Assembly: GCA_037576215.1 (NCBI GenBank)
Contig: JBANDB010000002.1
Span: 5,890,001-5,954,000 of the forward strand
Direction: 5' to 3'
Origin: Armillaria gallica
Taxonomy: Eukaryota; Basidiomycota; Agaricomycetes; Agaricales; Physalacriaceae
DNA: 64,000 nucleotides
Positions 44,940 to 56,399 of this stretch are shown here, piece after piece (position 1 is the stretch's first letter; every line of letters begins with the position of its first letter). The notes under the pieces were generated by a model that had not been told where the DNA came from, did not search any database, and saw only the letters and a program-made list of their open reading frames with translations. Made by a program: the position numbers and the translations under genes.

Positions 44940-47220
44940 AGCTCCATGTATGGAAGCAATAAAGGTAAGGAATAAAAGAGGATTGATTGTGTTGCTTATA
45001 ATCAACATTTGAATGGTGGAAAGAGTGGTCAGTTGCTTAGGTTAGAGTTGGAGGTGTTAGACATGCCTAAAATTCTTAGTGATGTCTGGGTCAGGCCAAG
45101 GGGGTGCTGGAAGGAAGGAAGTTAGTTTATGATTTATCTAAATGTATGTGGAATAAAAGAATAATAATTTTTAGTTTATATTTTATAATAATAAAGCCCA
45201 GCTCGATGACTTATATATATGACTAAGCAGTCATCGGGCTCGATGCGCAACAGGTCACATGATGTGACAAAGAGCTTCATCTACATGTGACTATAGTCAC
45301 AGTCACAATATTATTTGCTGTTTCAATGAGATCTAGAGGTGGCACAGTTCAGTTTATTTGCTTTAATTGCTATTTATCATGGACCTGTCACATTATATCT
45401 CTTATTATCTGACCAATCTTAAATTATATTATTATCAACTTGATCTGTTATTGAATTTAAAACATATTTTATGCAAGTCTAATTGCCATAAGCATATATT
45501 AGTCATGGGCTTTTGCTGTCAGGACAAAGAAGTTGAAGCAAGTTCAAAGTTGAGGAATACTGGAAAATAATAATGATTGCAAATGTCATTCTGGTATACA
45601 TAACAGTAACAGTGGACATCCCTACAAGTTCCACAGAAGAAATCAGCTGCACAACATCTGAAATGTGTGAGCACAAAACAGCTATGCAGAGGAATAGGAA
45701 AACATGAAGATAGAATAAAATCAAGCCAACTGAGAAGAGAAGAGAAGAGAAAAGATGAAGATCTGCAGTATAAATGCTAATATTTAAACACGGTCACAGA
45801 TGCATGCATCTTAGTCACAACTGATATTCTTTCTATATATGTATTAATATAGCAAAATCAATGTGTCTGAGGTCCTACTACCATGTATAGCAAGAACAAA
45901 TATACACACACACCGGCTATACATATAACCGGAGCATACCAGTCTTGTATTCCATAGTATCTATAGGCAAGCTTTCTAGTCTCTTGAACTTTCGAAGTTT
46001 AAAGTTTGCCGCTTTACATGCACAGTGCATGGTAATAGTATTTTGTTTGTGGGTTAGTTCTACTTCGTGGGTTTGGTTTAACTATTCGTTTTGATACGTT
46101 TGAGTATGTTAGAGGGATGTGAGCAGGTCGAGATGTTATTGAGGCTATGCACCGCTGGTTAAGTCAATGAAAATTGTAAGAATTAGTTGTTCTAGATCTT
46201 GGAGCATCTGTTCCTTTTACAACGTCGTACGGCATGTGGTCGCTTGCATTGACAACGCTGCCGAGTCGGGTTTGATCAAGGGGTGACCGGGCTACCGTAT
46301 GTTCGAATTCAATCGGCCAGATTCAATGATCAAAATTATGCTGTAAGGTTACTTGCATGTTGCAGTTCGATTTACATAGTAGACTCATCTAGATCAGGTG
46401 GAAGCATTCTAAGGTGTCCTGTTCTGATGATATACGGGTGTTTGTTCATGACCAGATAGACCTGTGGTTTACGCATAAATTCCAAAATCTAATGTTCGCC
46501 GTGTCATTCTTATGACGTTTTGGCTTGTCGCATATTTGTATTCATTTTCACCTGAGAGTTTTTTCTTATTTTTCTTTTGTTTGATATGTTGTGGTTTCGG
46601 TTTATAAAAATTCCTGCTTCGTTCTATGTGCCGGGTCGTGTTATTGTCTGTTCGATTTCCGACTTTATCATTGCATGTTCTTACGTGTCACCAGACATGA
46701 CTTCGTATGCCATAACGTCATGAATAACAGTTTACATGTTAGGGTCTGGTTTGAGTATTTTGAACCATGAGGTTGGACGCGAGCACGACGGTAGCGACAG
46801 TAAATGTGATGGGTATAAAGACGGAGGGGGGGGGGGTCCTGTAAACCTTTGGTCCTAGCTTAATGTAACATCGTGAATATATTCGGCGTTCGTACGAAAG
46901 CAGTAAGGCAGCAGCTTTCTTATGTGTTCTGTTCAATGTATATGGGTGTTGGCTGACATCGTGTGATGCTGTGCCGGGTTTCCTCATGACGTTTGTTATG
47001 TTCCTTTGTTGTTTATACAATCGGGAATGTCGTGTGGGTCATACCTGAAGTCCACTTATCCTGAAGAGATCTTGATTCGTGTTTACACTTGTTGTTGTGT
47101 TTTTGTGGTAAATAAAAATGGTCATTGAAATCGAAGGTTCGACTTTGTGTCGCCTTGCAAACATTCATGACTTACTCACTTTCGGTTTAAGCATGGTGAG
47201 GTATCTTTTGGTCGTTTATC
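44940..47220. other. Long AT-rich intergenic stretch
   Basis: No gene recognised. Small palindromes occur: GTCACATGATGTGAC near 45255, GTGACTATAGTCAC near 45286, and a hairpin CGATGACT...AGTCATCG at about 45200-45230. Polypurine GAAGAGAAGA repeats lie near 45730 and a G-run near 46827. Minus frame 46739-47020 has no motif. Confidence 0.5.
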
Positions 47221-47224
47221 GTTA

Positions 47225-48934
47225 ATGGCTCATTGTTTTTATTATTTCTTCTTGAATTTTCCTTTTCTGACGGACGTTTTCACCGTTCAGGCTGGGGCTT
47301 TTGAACAGGACAGGAATTTTTTTGGGTCGTTCAGCTTGGGTGACAAGACGTTTGAAGACATGTTTCATGGTCTTCTTTCCCAGGTGTATTTGCCTCGGGT
47401 ACCCGGGATTGCGCCGCTTTTGTTATCCAACAACCCACCGTCCGATGTCGACTGTGCCCGACTTCTTGTTGAAATCGAGCAGGGAAAGAACAATATTGAG
47501 CGGATGACTCGATGGTGGGTCCATGCTCGTGCCATAGCGTCCTATCTTGAAGGACAGCTGAATGTTGCATCTTCCAACGTGGGGAATGCGCAGATTGTCC
47601 TACATCCAATCAGGCTGGTCAACGACGATGTTCTCAGGGAGATATTTCGATGGTGCACCGAAATCGAGTCACTGTTGAATAGCAACGACGTCAGAGGAGT
47701 TCCGTGGACCTTGTCACAAGTCTGTCATCGTTGGAGGGCAGTGGCGCTGGACACAGGTAGACTGTGGACGAAGGTGTCGCTTGATTTTGGAGTTGATGAA
47801 TTGTTCATGGCTTCCTTCGGTGGGACCCACGCCTTAGTGCAGCAGATCATCTGAGCGCGATCTCACGACTTTTCCCTCGACGTGACCGTTAAAGCTGGAT
47901 CCATTACAGATCTGAGTGCGAACTGCGTGTTTCGCGCGCTTATGCCATTCTCCTCTTTCTTTCAATCCTTCACAATTGATGCCGGCCCGTCATCTTATGC
48001 GATCTTGTCTCAGTGTAAAGGGTCTTTCGACCGCCTAGAATCGCTATCCGTCTGCGACATGTCCTATCATTTATTCGACGGTCATGATGCACAGGATCCG
48101 TATGAAGAGCTTTCTCTCGACGCCTTCATCTTCGCTCCAAACCTCGAATGTCTGCAGGCATACATGCTGCCGCTTCGTGCGTTTACCTTCGCATCTAGCA
48201 CCCTTGGTGCAGTGACGCGGTTTTCCATCCCACTCTACTCGCAGTGGGCGCCCGTATTCAAATTGATGAAGATGATGAACCGGCTGGAGTGTTTGGACCT
48301 GATTTGTGACTGCGACGTCGACGATATCAACGAGGACCCTGTTTCCATCGTGCTTCCGTATCTGCGTCAAATGGTTCTTCGCGATCCCGTGAGTTGGCAG
48401 AACATGCCACTCGTATGGAATAAAATCGACGCGCCGAATGTCGCTACGCTTCTTCTGTCCTATGAAGGAGAATACACCATCGTAACTTACCCACTTCTTC
48501 TAACCTCAGCAATTTCTATCACCAAACTGCATATTCATATTGGCGAGTCATTGATCAATCCCGACATTCACTGCTCCCTACTGACGCGATTTCTTCGACA
48601 AACACCTAATCTGATCATATTCTGTCTTCATACGAACTATCCGTGCGTGGCTCTCTTTCAAAACAGATTACAGGATCGGTACTTTCTTCCGAAGTTACGC
48701 GAGCTGTCATTTGGATATAGCGGTCGCACTAATATCGAGGATGACGCGCACGTCATCGATGCCATGTATGCCCGTGTTATGGAACCTGTCTTCCTCCCTA
48801 TCGAGAAGATCAGTCTTCAACAGGTTATATCTTACGCCACGCAGGATCACGAACAGAAGTGGGACCGACTGTGTAGAAGCGGTGTTGTAGTCGTAAAGGT
48901 AGACAGGTATCTGTCTTGTCATAGGGCGTTTTGA
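47225..48934 (+). pseudogene. F-box/LRR-like protein, single premature TGA
   Basis: One frame of 570 codons is interrupted only by TGA at 47852-47854, directly after ALVQQII. The order is a short leader (EQDRNFFGSFSLGDKTFEDM), a helical region, the F-box-like NDDVLREIFRWCTEIESLLN, and GVPWTLSQVCHRWRAVALDT (typical of agaric F-box proteins), then LRR-like repeats up to KWDRLCRSGVVVVKVDRYLS. It aligns end to end with the intact paralog at 60597-62258, where the stop position reads Arg (NQLLRAAPF). CGA to TGA would explain it. The leader is preceded by a TTCAG, so an upstream exon is possible. Role by family: SCF adaptor. Confidence 0.8.
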
Positions 48935-49750
48935 ATGGTCGGAAGAGTTAACGGGTTGATTCCGATTGGTATTCATCATGTTTTGGGGTACATGTTGTTG
49001 CCTCCATTAAATTTTACTCAGGGTTGTATGTTGCCGCCGTGTCAGATTTTATTGTATATACTATTTTCACTCTTTCTTTTATCCTGGTGCTTGATAGTTT
49101 GATGTCGTCTCCTCATTATGCATCGTCCGTATCTTCATATCGCGTTCTTGTGTATACATTTATTCTGTCATTCGGTGTCAATAACGAGATGCTGTGATGT
49201 ATGTAAAGCTCGATTGTCCCGCTGTGCACCTGATCTCGGTTTGTAACTTTTCGGTGATGTGGCGTATTGCTGAGGTTGAGTTCATGGGTGTACGACCCTG
49301 GAACTGATGCGTAGTGGCTGCCTTTGTCGATAAAGGTCCTTGTACGTTGAGTATGCAATGTGATTCGCATTGTCGTAGCGTAGCTCTGGTCTTGTGTGAC
49401 AATCATTTAAGCTTAACAGACAATGGATCTATGAATGGAGCGGACTAAGGGAGTTATGAACCAAGTAAAGTGTTTGATGAGATGACGTACATACGCGTAG
49501 CCGTTGATCGATCTGTGATGTCATTATTGTTATTAGGTTTAGTGATGATAGTGATGCATACAGGATATGGACCGTGAGCGCATCCGATATGTTATGAATA
49601 TGTGGATGGTACGTATCAATAGGGTGGATAATGGTCCACCTATCGAATCTGGTAACGGTCGGTTCAGTCCGGATTGTTCCATGGGATGCTGTCATAGGTC
49701 ACGTGAGGTTGACGTATGGCATAAGCGCACGTCGCATTATTGTTCCATTT
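48935..49750. other. Intergenic between F-box copies
   Basis: No recognisable gene; short minus frames (49116-49406, 49429-49695) lack motifs. Confidence 0.5.
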
Positions 49751-49759
49751 GAAGTTTAC

Positions 49760-51469
49760 GTTCCTCCTTTTTATTATTATTTATAGGTCGGAGATAAGTA
49801 GTGCTTGTGGTTTAGTTGAATTATTTGCTGACGAGCTAGAGTGTCTAGGAACCGTTGATCGAAATGAACCTTGGCTATATGCTGCTCACCGACATTTCCA
49901 GAGTGTTCTTTATGGAGGATATTCCTTTACCTCCGTCGGCAGATGTTATGACAACGCTCGCTCATAATATCCTGCCATCCGATGCTGTCAGGTCCGCCGT
50001 GCTCGCGAAGATACAACAATACGAACGATTCATTGTCATGGTTAACGATGTTGTCATCAATTGGATATAAAAGAACAGTCATTCTTTTCTACAGAGAAAA
50101 AAAAAAAAAATTGCGGAAAGCCTTTTCGTTTCTTTAAAATCGATTCTACATCCTTTCCTCTATGTACTGGACGATGTTGCATTGGAGTTATCTCCACAGA
50201 TGTCGTTTCCGGAAGAGCACCCTCCGTTTTGATAGACACGGCACTTTTGGGCATGTCCCTGAGTCTATAAAAAGTGTAGAACGCTCGTTATCATAACATC
50301 GTCATGGTGGTCTGATCTGCGTCTCAAATTTGACAACGACATATATCTGAAATACCGTTTATCCCGTGTCGAGCGCATATTCGACAAACGTCTGCAAAGA
50401 AGTGGTAAATATATTCTCGACGCTTTCGTTTGCGGCCCTCGTAAACGTCCAGAAAAAAAGAGAAATCGTGTACTTTTGCGTCTTCTCTCGTCAGTGACCA
50501 GATGGCGTTCCTTAACTGTCGATGCAGGTCCCAGGGTGTACAAGATTTTCGAAAAAATGTTCCAGAGGATCTTTGAAAGAGTTGCGCAGTCTTTCTATAA
50601 CGGGTTTTGCGTATATAGATATGGAACCTGAGGAGGTGGATCTATACAGGACTGTCGTTCTCAAGGCATTTGGTGTTACCCCCAAGGTTGTGCCGGTTTT
50701 TCGTCTCTCCTCTTCTACTTGAATCCTTATCGTTTCCTGTCACCATTTTATACAATAATGTCCAAGCTTTTTCAGTGAGCCTGTCTGATCATCTTCTTAG
50801 AAGTCTCGCAGCCTCTTTCGAAGATGGAGGCTTTGAAATACGTGGATATTCTTTGCGGTGAGAGATGGGAGGACAATGATGATGCGAGCAACCTTCCTTT
50901 GGTTTCCTGCGTCACTCTATGGGATTACGGTGTCCTCGGTCTGATTTTTGAAACATGGAACGAATTGGTTCTTCCTGAGTTGCAACACTTCGACTGGTAT
51001 ACGAAGAGACATTTTTACGTCTAAAACTCCCTCAGTTCAAACTACCCAATCCGCGCATCACCGAAACCATCTGTTATTTCGATGCTTTCACAGTTTCGAT
51101 TCCCCTGATTTCAAACGCGAGTTGACCGTGCTGTTAAAAGCTTTGCCGAACATCAATATTCTGCATCTGGTATCTTGTCATTTCACTCCTATTTTACTCG
51201 AGGAAATGCGCTCCGATTCTCGTTTTCTGATTTCTCTTATGGACATTACCTTGCATTGGACGTTTCCTGAAGGCACTGACAATGGACTATTTTTGCTCAT
51301 TGACACGCTGCATTCACGTGCGGTGTCTGCTACTTGCGTGACCGTAAAACGTATTGCATTACGTTCGGAGGTCGCTCTTTATGGTGGGCTGATACCTCAT
51401 CACGTCAGGTGGTATCGTTTACAGGATGATGGTTTGGAAGTGTTGGTATCGAGAGATCTTTTGTCTTAG
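49760..51469 (+). pseudogene. Decayed F-box/LRR-like paralog
   Basis: Pieces in all three frames follow the family order. A leader DIPLPPSADVMTTLAHNILP with AVLAKIQQYERFIVMVNDVV leads, past a run of 14 A (50097-50110), to HPFLYVLDDVALELS in place of the F-box. Then come WRSLTVDAGPRVYKIFEKMF, an LRR-like middle, and a last open frame to 51469 (FDSPDFKRELTVLLKALPNI, LPNINILHLVSC). It matches the 47225 and 60597 genes in arrangement, but many frameshifts and stops make it a relic. Confidence 0.55.
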
Positions 51470-52625
51470 ATGTGGCGTAATCGGCGGTGTTGTATAGATT
51501 TTCTAGAGGAGCGTATTGTCTATGTGAGTTTTTTTGACCGTTTACACCTTTTTTTCTTTAAATCTACAGACATAGTGTCCAACATGTTTTGATTCATTCT
51601 TCTTCGTGTTGACTGCTGCTCATTTGGTCAAGCATGTTACAGTTGCATGATCTGGCAACAGGCGTTGTAGTCGGACTAATTTTTTCATCATGGTGTATTA
51701 GAATATTTCACTGTATATATAAGACGACAAGTGCTATGTGACGTCCAAAAAATATCATTGACAGTAGATCCGTAACGTTTACATTAATCGCGCGATATCC
51801 AATTCGACGGCTGCAAGATTGTTTGGGATGATGTTTTTCATGTATACACCATCCATGAACCCTGCAACACGGATATCGTGTCCCATTAGACGACAGTTGG
51901 CCAGGCGTACAATGACCTCGTCAGTCATGTGAGGAAAATTTAGAAGGGGACTGTTTGCTTGAATTGTGACGGAAAGCATGCCTAAGGGTTTGGACAACGG
52001 ATGGTGGTGTCTTTCTATCATATCAGCCAAATGGCTAGAGACGAATTCGATACTGCCTGGTCCGTGATCGGATGGACATGAGGCCGTGACGGTGAATCGA
52101 GTCAAAGCGGGATTCACGTAACGAAGACCCGGCGTGTCGTCCTCCGAGACAGACGATAAAACTTTGACGATGACGTGGATGACAGAGTCGCATTCCTTAT
52201 ACCATCGATCATAATGGAAAGCCAGGTCTATAAGAAGCGGCAGCTCTGACAAGATGTTGAAAATGTCCTCGGTAAGCAGAGTGTTGTATATTGCTATGTG
52301 GGTCAAAGTCGCGTAGCATTGAGACCGAACTATGAGGTCGTGCACATCACCCAGACAGTCGCCATCTGTAAAGTCCAATATGCCATGAAGAGGATTGCTT
52401 TCAACGACAATGGAGCGGACGAAGGGCAGTGTCACACTTCTAAACAATGCTCCTTGAGCAGCCTGGGCTGCTAGATTTCTGCTTGAAATGTGTCAGTTGA
52501 CAGTGGTAATTAATGTATCAGGACTGTCAGTTGACACACCAGCCTATATAGGGTATTTTTGCAGTACTGCATGGTCTATTAGTCAGCACAGAAACCTGGA
52601 CCAAATCATGTGATTATCAGAAAAT

Positions 52626-52725
52626 CCAGCAACTCCGGGAATTGAACCCAGGACCTTAAAAAGATTTATAATAATGTCACATGACATGGCCAAAGTGTGC
52701 ATGCTAACCACTATACCATACTGGC
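52626..52725 (-). ncRNA. tRNA-like sequence in the left palindrome arm
   Basis: Mirror of the right-arm copy (55226-55325). It has a D-arm/A-box GTATAGTGGTTAGCATGC, a T-arm/B-box CTGGGTTCAATTCCCGG, and TTTT after the 3' end. It points outward, toward the element's terminus. The anticodon arm is irregular. Confidence 0.5.
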
Positions 52726-55225
52726 ATTATATATTTATGTAATCATCTTCTTATATGGCCTCCCTCTCTTAGATTTATAATATCCCAATTGGGCCCTCCC
52801 TTTGGTGCGCTTTGGTGCGCTTTTTTTTCCTTATTGGGCTGGTCAAATTGGCCCATCAATTGCACCTAGAATTGGCTGTGCCATGGCATTGATGGCATCA
52901 ATATCAGGCCATTTTTAGACAAAATTCGCATTTTTGCTCATTTTTGGCTTCCTCAGGCTACTGGGTGGGTCAGGGGATGGTACTAGTATATGCATAAACA
53001 TAAATAGCATAAAAGCGAACCCTCTGGTGAGGTATGGGGGCCCTGGGGAGGGGGTAAAAATGGTAAAATAGTGAAAAATAGCGGAAAATCACCGAAAATT
53101 CGCGTTTTAGGGGTAATACGTGCATCGGATCGCTTCGAAAACTTGACCAATGAATTCCCTGACCTTGAAAACCCCTAAACGGCCCCTCTACAGTACATGT
53201 GGCGCATTTTATGGCTAGGCATAATCGGGAAAATTGGCTTTTTATGGTACTGCGTACATTGGATCACTCCGGGGATGTTACCAATCGATTTCTACACTAT
53301 GAAAACCTTAGAATACATCTTCATATGCTATATATGACCACCGGAATGCGATGAAAAATAGGGGATTGGGGGGGGAAACATGGTCTATTTTGTTTTCTAG
53401 GCATCGCATCGGTCTGGGGACATCACCAATCGATTACTCGACCTTGAAAACCCCCAAACGACTCTTGGTTACATTTATGGGGTCTCAGGAACGATGGAAA
53501 TAATGATGTAACAGTTTAGGAGGAGCATATATGGAAACTCGCATTTCTGAGCTTCGGAAAACTTCGGAGTTGTTGCCAATGGATTTCCTGACCTTGAAAA
53601 CCCCCAGAACACCACAGGAACACATTTAAAACCTTTGAAATCCATGGTAAAAAAGGTGATAGTGAAAATATGCGAAATACCATATATCTCGCCTTTTTGA
53701 GTGTTGGGGATGGTAATTCTGGTATGGAATACACGATATATATTGTATAATAGTGTGTACAAAAGCTTAGGATGATCTGAAATGTATTGACAGAGATATA
53801 AGGAGATCTTTCTGAAAAAAAGGAGGAGCACCCCCCAGACTTCGATGTTCTGGTCATCCCATGGCCTGGGGACTATCAGATTCGGATTCCTGCACCCAAA
53901 AAACATAAGACTCATCTATCATCTGTGGGGGTCATTTTTACTAGTGTATAATCCATGCACACAGCATATCTTTGTGCATAACTGAGTGCACACTCATTAC
54001 TTCGGAGTTTTGACACATACACCCCATGGATGATTGGTGTTCCTACCATTTTTTGGGTCTAGGAATCCGAATCTGATAGTCCCCAGGCCATGGGATGACC
54101 AGAACATCGAAGTCTGGGGGGTGCTCCTCCTTTTTTTCAGAAAGATCTCCTTATATCTCTGTCAATACATTTCAGATCATCCTAAGCTTTTGTACACACT
54201 ATTATACAATATATATCGTGTATTCCATACCAGAATTACCATCCCCAACACTCAAAAAGGCGAGATATATGGTATTTCGCATATTTTCACTATCACCTTT
54301 TTTACCATGGATTTCAAAGGTTTTAAATGTGTTCCTGTGGTGTTCTGGGGGTTTTCAAGGTCAGGAAATCCATTGGCAACAACTCCGAAGTTTTCCGAAG
54401 CTCAGAAATGCGAGTTTCCATATATGCTCCTCCTAAACTGTTACATCATTATTTCCATCGTTCCTGAGACCCCATAAATGTAACCAAGAGTCGTTTGGGG
54501 GTTTTCAAGGTCGAGTAATCGATTGGTGATGTCCCCAGACCGATGCGATGCCTAGAAAACAAAATAGACCATGTTTCCCCCCCAATCCCCTATTTTTCAT
54601 CGCATTCCGGTGGTCATATATAGCATATGAAGATGTATTCTAAGGTTTTCATAGTGTAGAAATCGATTGGTAACATCCCCGGAGTGATCCAATGTACGCA
54701 GTACCATAAAAAGCCAATTTTCCCGATTATGCCTAGCCATAAAATGCGCCACATGTACTGTAGAGGGGCCGTTTAGGGGTTTTCAAGGTCAGGGAATTCA
54801 TTGGTCAAGTTTTCGAAGCGATCCGATGCACGTATTACCCCTAAAACGCGAATTTTCGGTGATTTTCCGCTATTTTTCACTATTTTACCATTTTTACCCC
54901 CCTCCCCAGGGCCCCCATACCTCACCAGAGGGTTCGCTTTTATGCTATTTATGTTTATGCATATACTAGTACCATCCCCTGACCCACCCAGTAGCCTGAG
55001 GAAGCCAAAAATGAGCAAAAATGCGAATTTTGTCTAAAAATGGCCTGATATTGATGCCATCAATGCCATGGCACAGCCAATTCTAGGTGCAATTGATGGG
55101 CCAATTTGACCAGCCCAATAAGGAAAAAAAAGCGCACCAAAGCGCACCAAAGGGAGGGCCCAATTGGGATATTATAAATCTAAGAGAGGAGGCCATATAA
55201 GAAGATGATTACATAAATATATAAT

Positions 55226-55325
55226 GCCAGTATGGTATAGTGGTTAGCATGCACACTTTGGCCATGTCATGTGACATTATTATAAATCTTTTTAAGGTCC
55301 TGGGTTCAATTCCCGGAGTTGCTGG
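55226..55325 (+). ncRNA. tRNA-like sequence in the right palindrome arm
   Basis: 100 bases, GCCAGTATGGTATAGTGGTT... to ...GTTGCTGG, followed by ATTTTC. The A-box and B-box match eukaryotic tRNA consensus and the T stem is complete (CTGGG/CCCGG). The acceptor ends pair only partly (CCAG with CTGG), and the middle is about 27 bases too long, with a CACA...TGTG stem, so it is a tRNA with an odd intron or, more likely, a tRNA-derived pol III unit. No amino-acid identity is given. Confidence 0.5.
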
Positions 55326-56399
55326 ATTTTCTGATAATCACATGATTTGGTCCAGGTTTCTGTGCTGACTAATAGACCATGCAGTACTGCAAAAATACCC
55401 TATATAGGCTGGTGTGTCAACTGACAGTCCTGATACATTAATTACCACTGTCAACTGACACTATTTCAAGGGGAAAAGTAGCAGCATTAGGTGCCTTGAG
55501 ATGCTGCGAACACACGGATGTTGGGACCATTGATTGTATGGGCCCGAGCATGGAATTGGCCCATCCAAGGTCGTTGGTATACTGCTCGGAAATATCATAT
55601 ATGCGGTGAAGCTTGCAGATGATGCAGAGTGAGGTTGTGGGTGTTTTCGCTTACATAGCAGTTGCGAATGTCCTCGTAGAAGGTGATAGATGTATGAGGA
55701 ACAGAAAACGTGGACCGAGAGTCGAAACCGGTGAAAGTGAGCCGTTCGAGTGCAGGCGCTAATGTGAAAGCATTGATGACATGCGGCGTAGATATGTCGT
55801 TACCGATAGCGTGTACAGCGCATCGGTGAAGATTAGGCACATGCCCTACGAGTATTGAAAGTAGAGGAACGAAGGTCGAAAGGAGATGCAAATCGAGGAC
55901 TTTCAGATGTTGCGAGTGTGCCATGATCATGCAAAGAGCTTCTGCAAGGGAAGGAGCTACAGACTCTTCGTCCGAACCCATGAACGTGACGTTAAGTTCT
56001 TTGTTTTTGGAGCAGTGGATGGCCATGGAAGTCAGTTCTGCCCAGGCTTTGGTACGCCCTCGAATCGAGCCTGGGCTTGAGACAATGGCCAACGTGGACC
56101 AAAAACCCGTACACAGATGGATGGCAGTGTTACGCCATTGACGAGACACGTGGGATATTACAAAGGCCATATCTGTTTTATCTCCCACCTTAAAGGCGTA
56201 GGAGGTTTCTTCGTAGAACTCGGAGAATATTTTCATCAGTATTTCTGGAGGTGTACGAAGGACGATCGGTTCTTCGAGCATGTCGTTGGGCATTGTTGGC
56301 TTTGTCCATTTACAAGTTGACAGTGTGCGAGGCGATGGAAAGGTAATGGATGACACGACGGGGTCAGGCTGTCTCGAAGGTACAATGTGATTCACGTCG

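Larger units (their letters stand above)
52482..55470. mobile_element. Near-perfect 3-kb palindromic transposable element
   Basis: The left arm 52482-53904 and right arm 54048-55470 are reverse complements. Both are 1,423 bases, and I found only single-base differences (an extra C in the left arm near 52770, an extra base at the right terminus). A loop of about 140 bases separates them. Each arm starts with GTGTCAGTTGACAG and repeats TGTCAGTTGACA about 35 bases in. Each has a tRNA-like unit, and internally about four diverged repeats of the motif ACCAATSRATT...GACCTTGAAAACCCC. The two long matching frames near the loop (53475-53915 and 54034-54477) are mirror images and resemble no known protein. 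It lies within an F-box gene, bordered by CTTGAAAT and ATTTCAAG, halves of a palindromic target. Confidence 0.85.
51779..56395 (-). pseudogene. F-box/LRR-like gene split by a 3-kb palindromic element
   Basis: Exon 1 (56395-55655) starts MNHIVPSRQPDPVVSS and has the F-box PIVLRTPPEILMKIFSEFYE and FVISHVSRQWRNTAIHLCTG, then LRR-like sequence to DIRNCY. A 43-base intron (55654-55612) leads to LHRIYDISEQYTNDLGWANS and PNAATFPLE, where the palindrome intervenes. Past it the frame resumes with RNLAAQAAQGALFRSVTLPF and ends LAAVELDIARLM at 51779. Joining CTTGAAAT and TTCAAGC at the borders keeps the frame and makes a protein of about 527 residues, the usual length for these paralogs. Apart from the insertion the gene has no lesion that I can see, so the insertion is recent. 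Confidence 0.75.

Noticed and set aside
45190..45300. Short palindromes (GTCACATGATGTGAC, GTGACTATAGTCAC) as regulatory operators
   Set aside because: Short, AT-rich context, no adjacent gene; such palindromes arise easily by chance.
46739..47020. 93-codon minus frame as a small gene
   Set aside because: Overlaps a poly-G tract, no signal peptide or motif, no supporting context.
52626..52725. Functional tRNA with assigned anticodon
   Set aside because: Acceptor stem pairs only partly and the anticodon arm is too long; the anticodon cannot be fixed.
53475..54477. Two mirror-image open frames of about 146 codons as genes
   Set aside because: They lie in the inverted arms of the palindrome, overlap further frames, cover the internal repeats and show no recognisable motif; being open in both arms is a consequence of symmetry.
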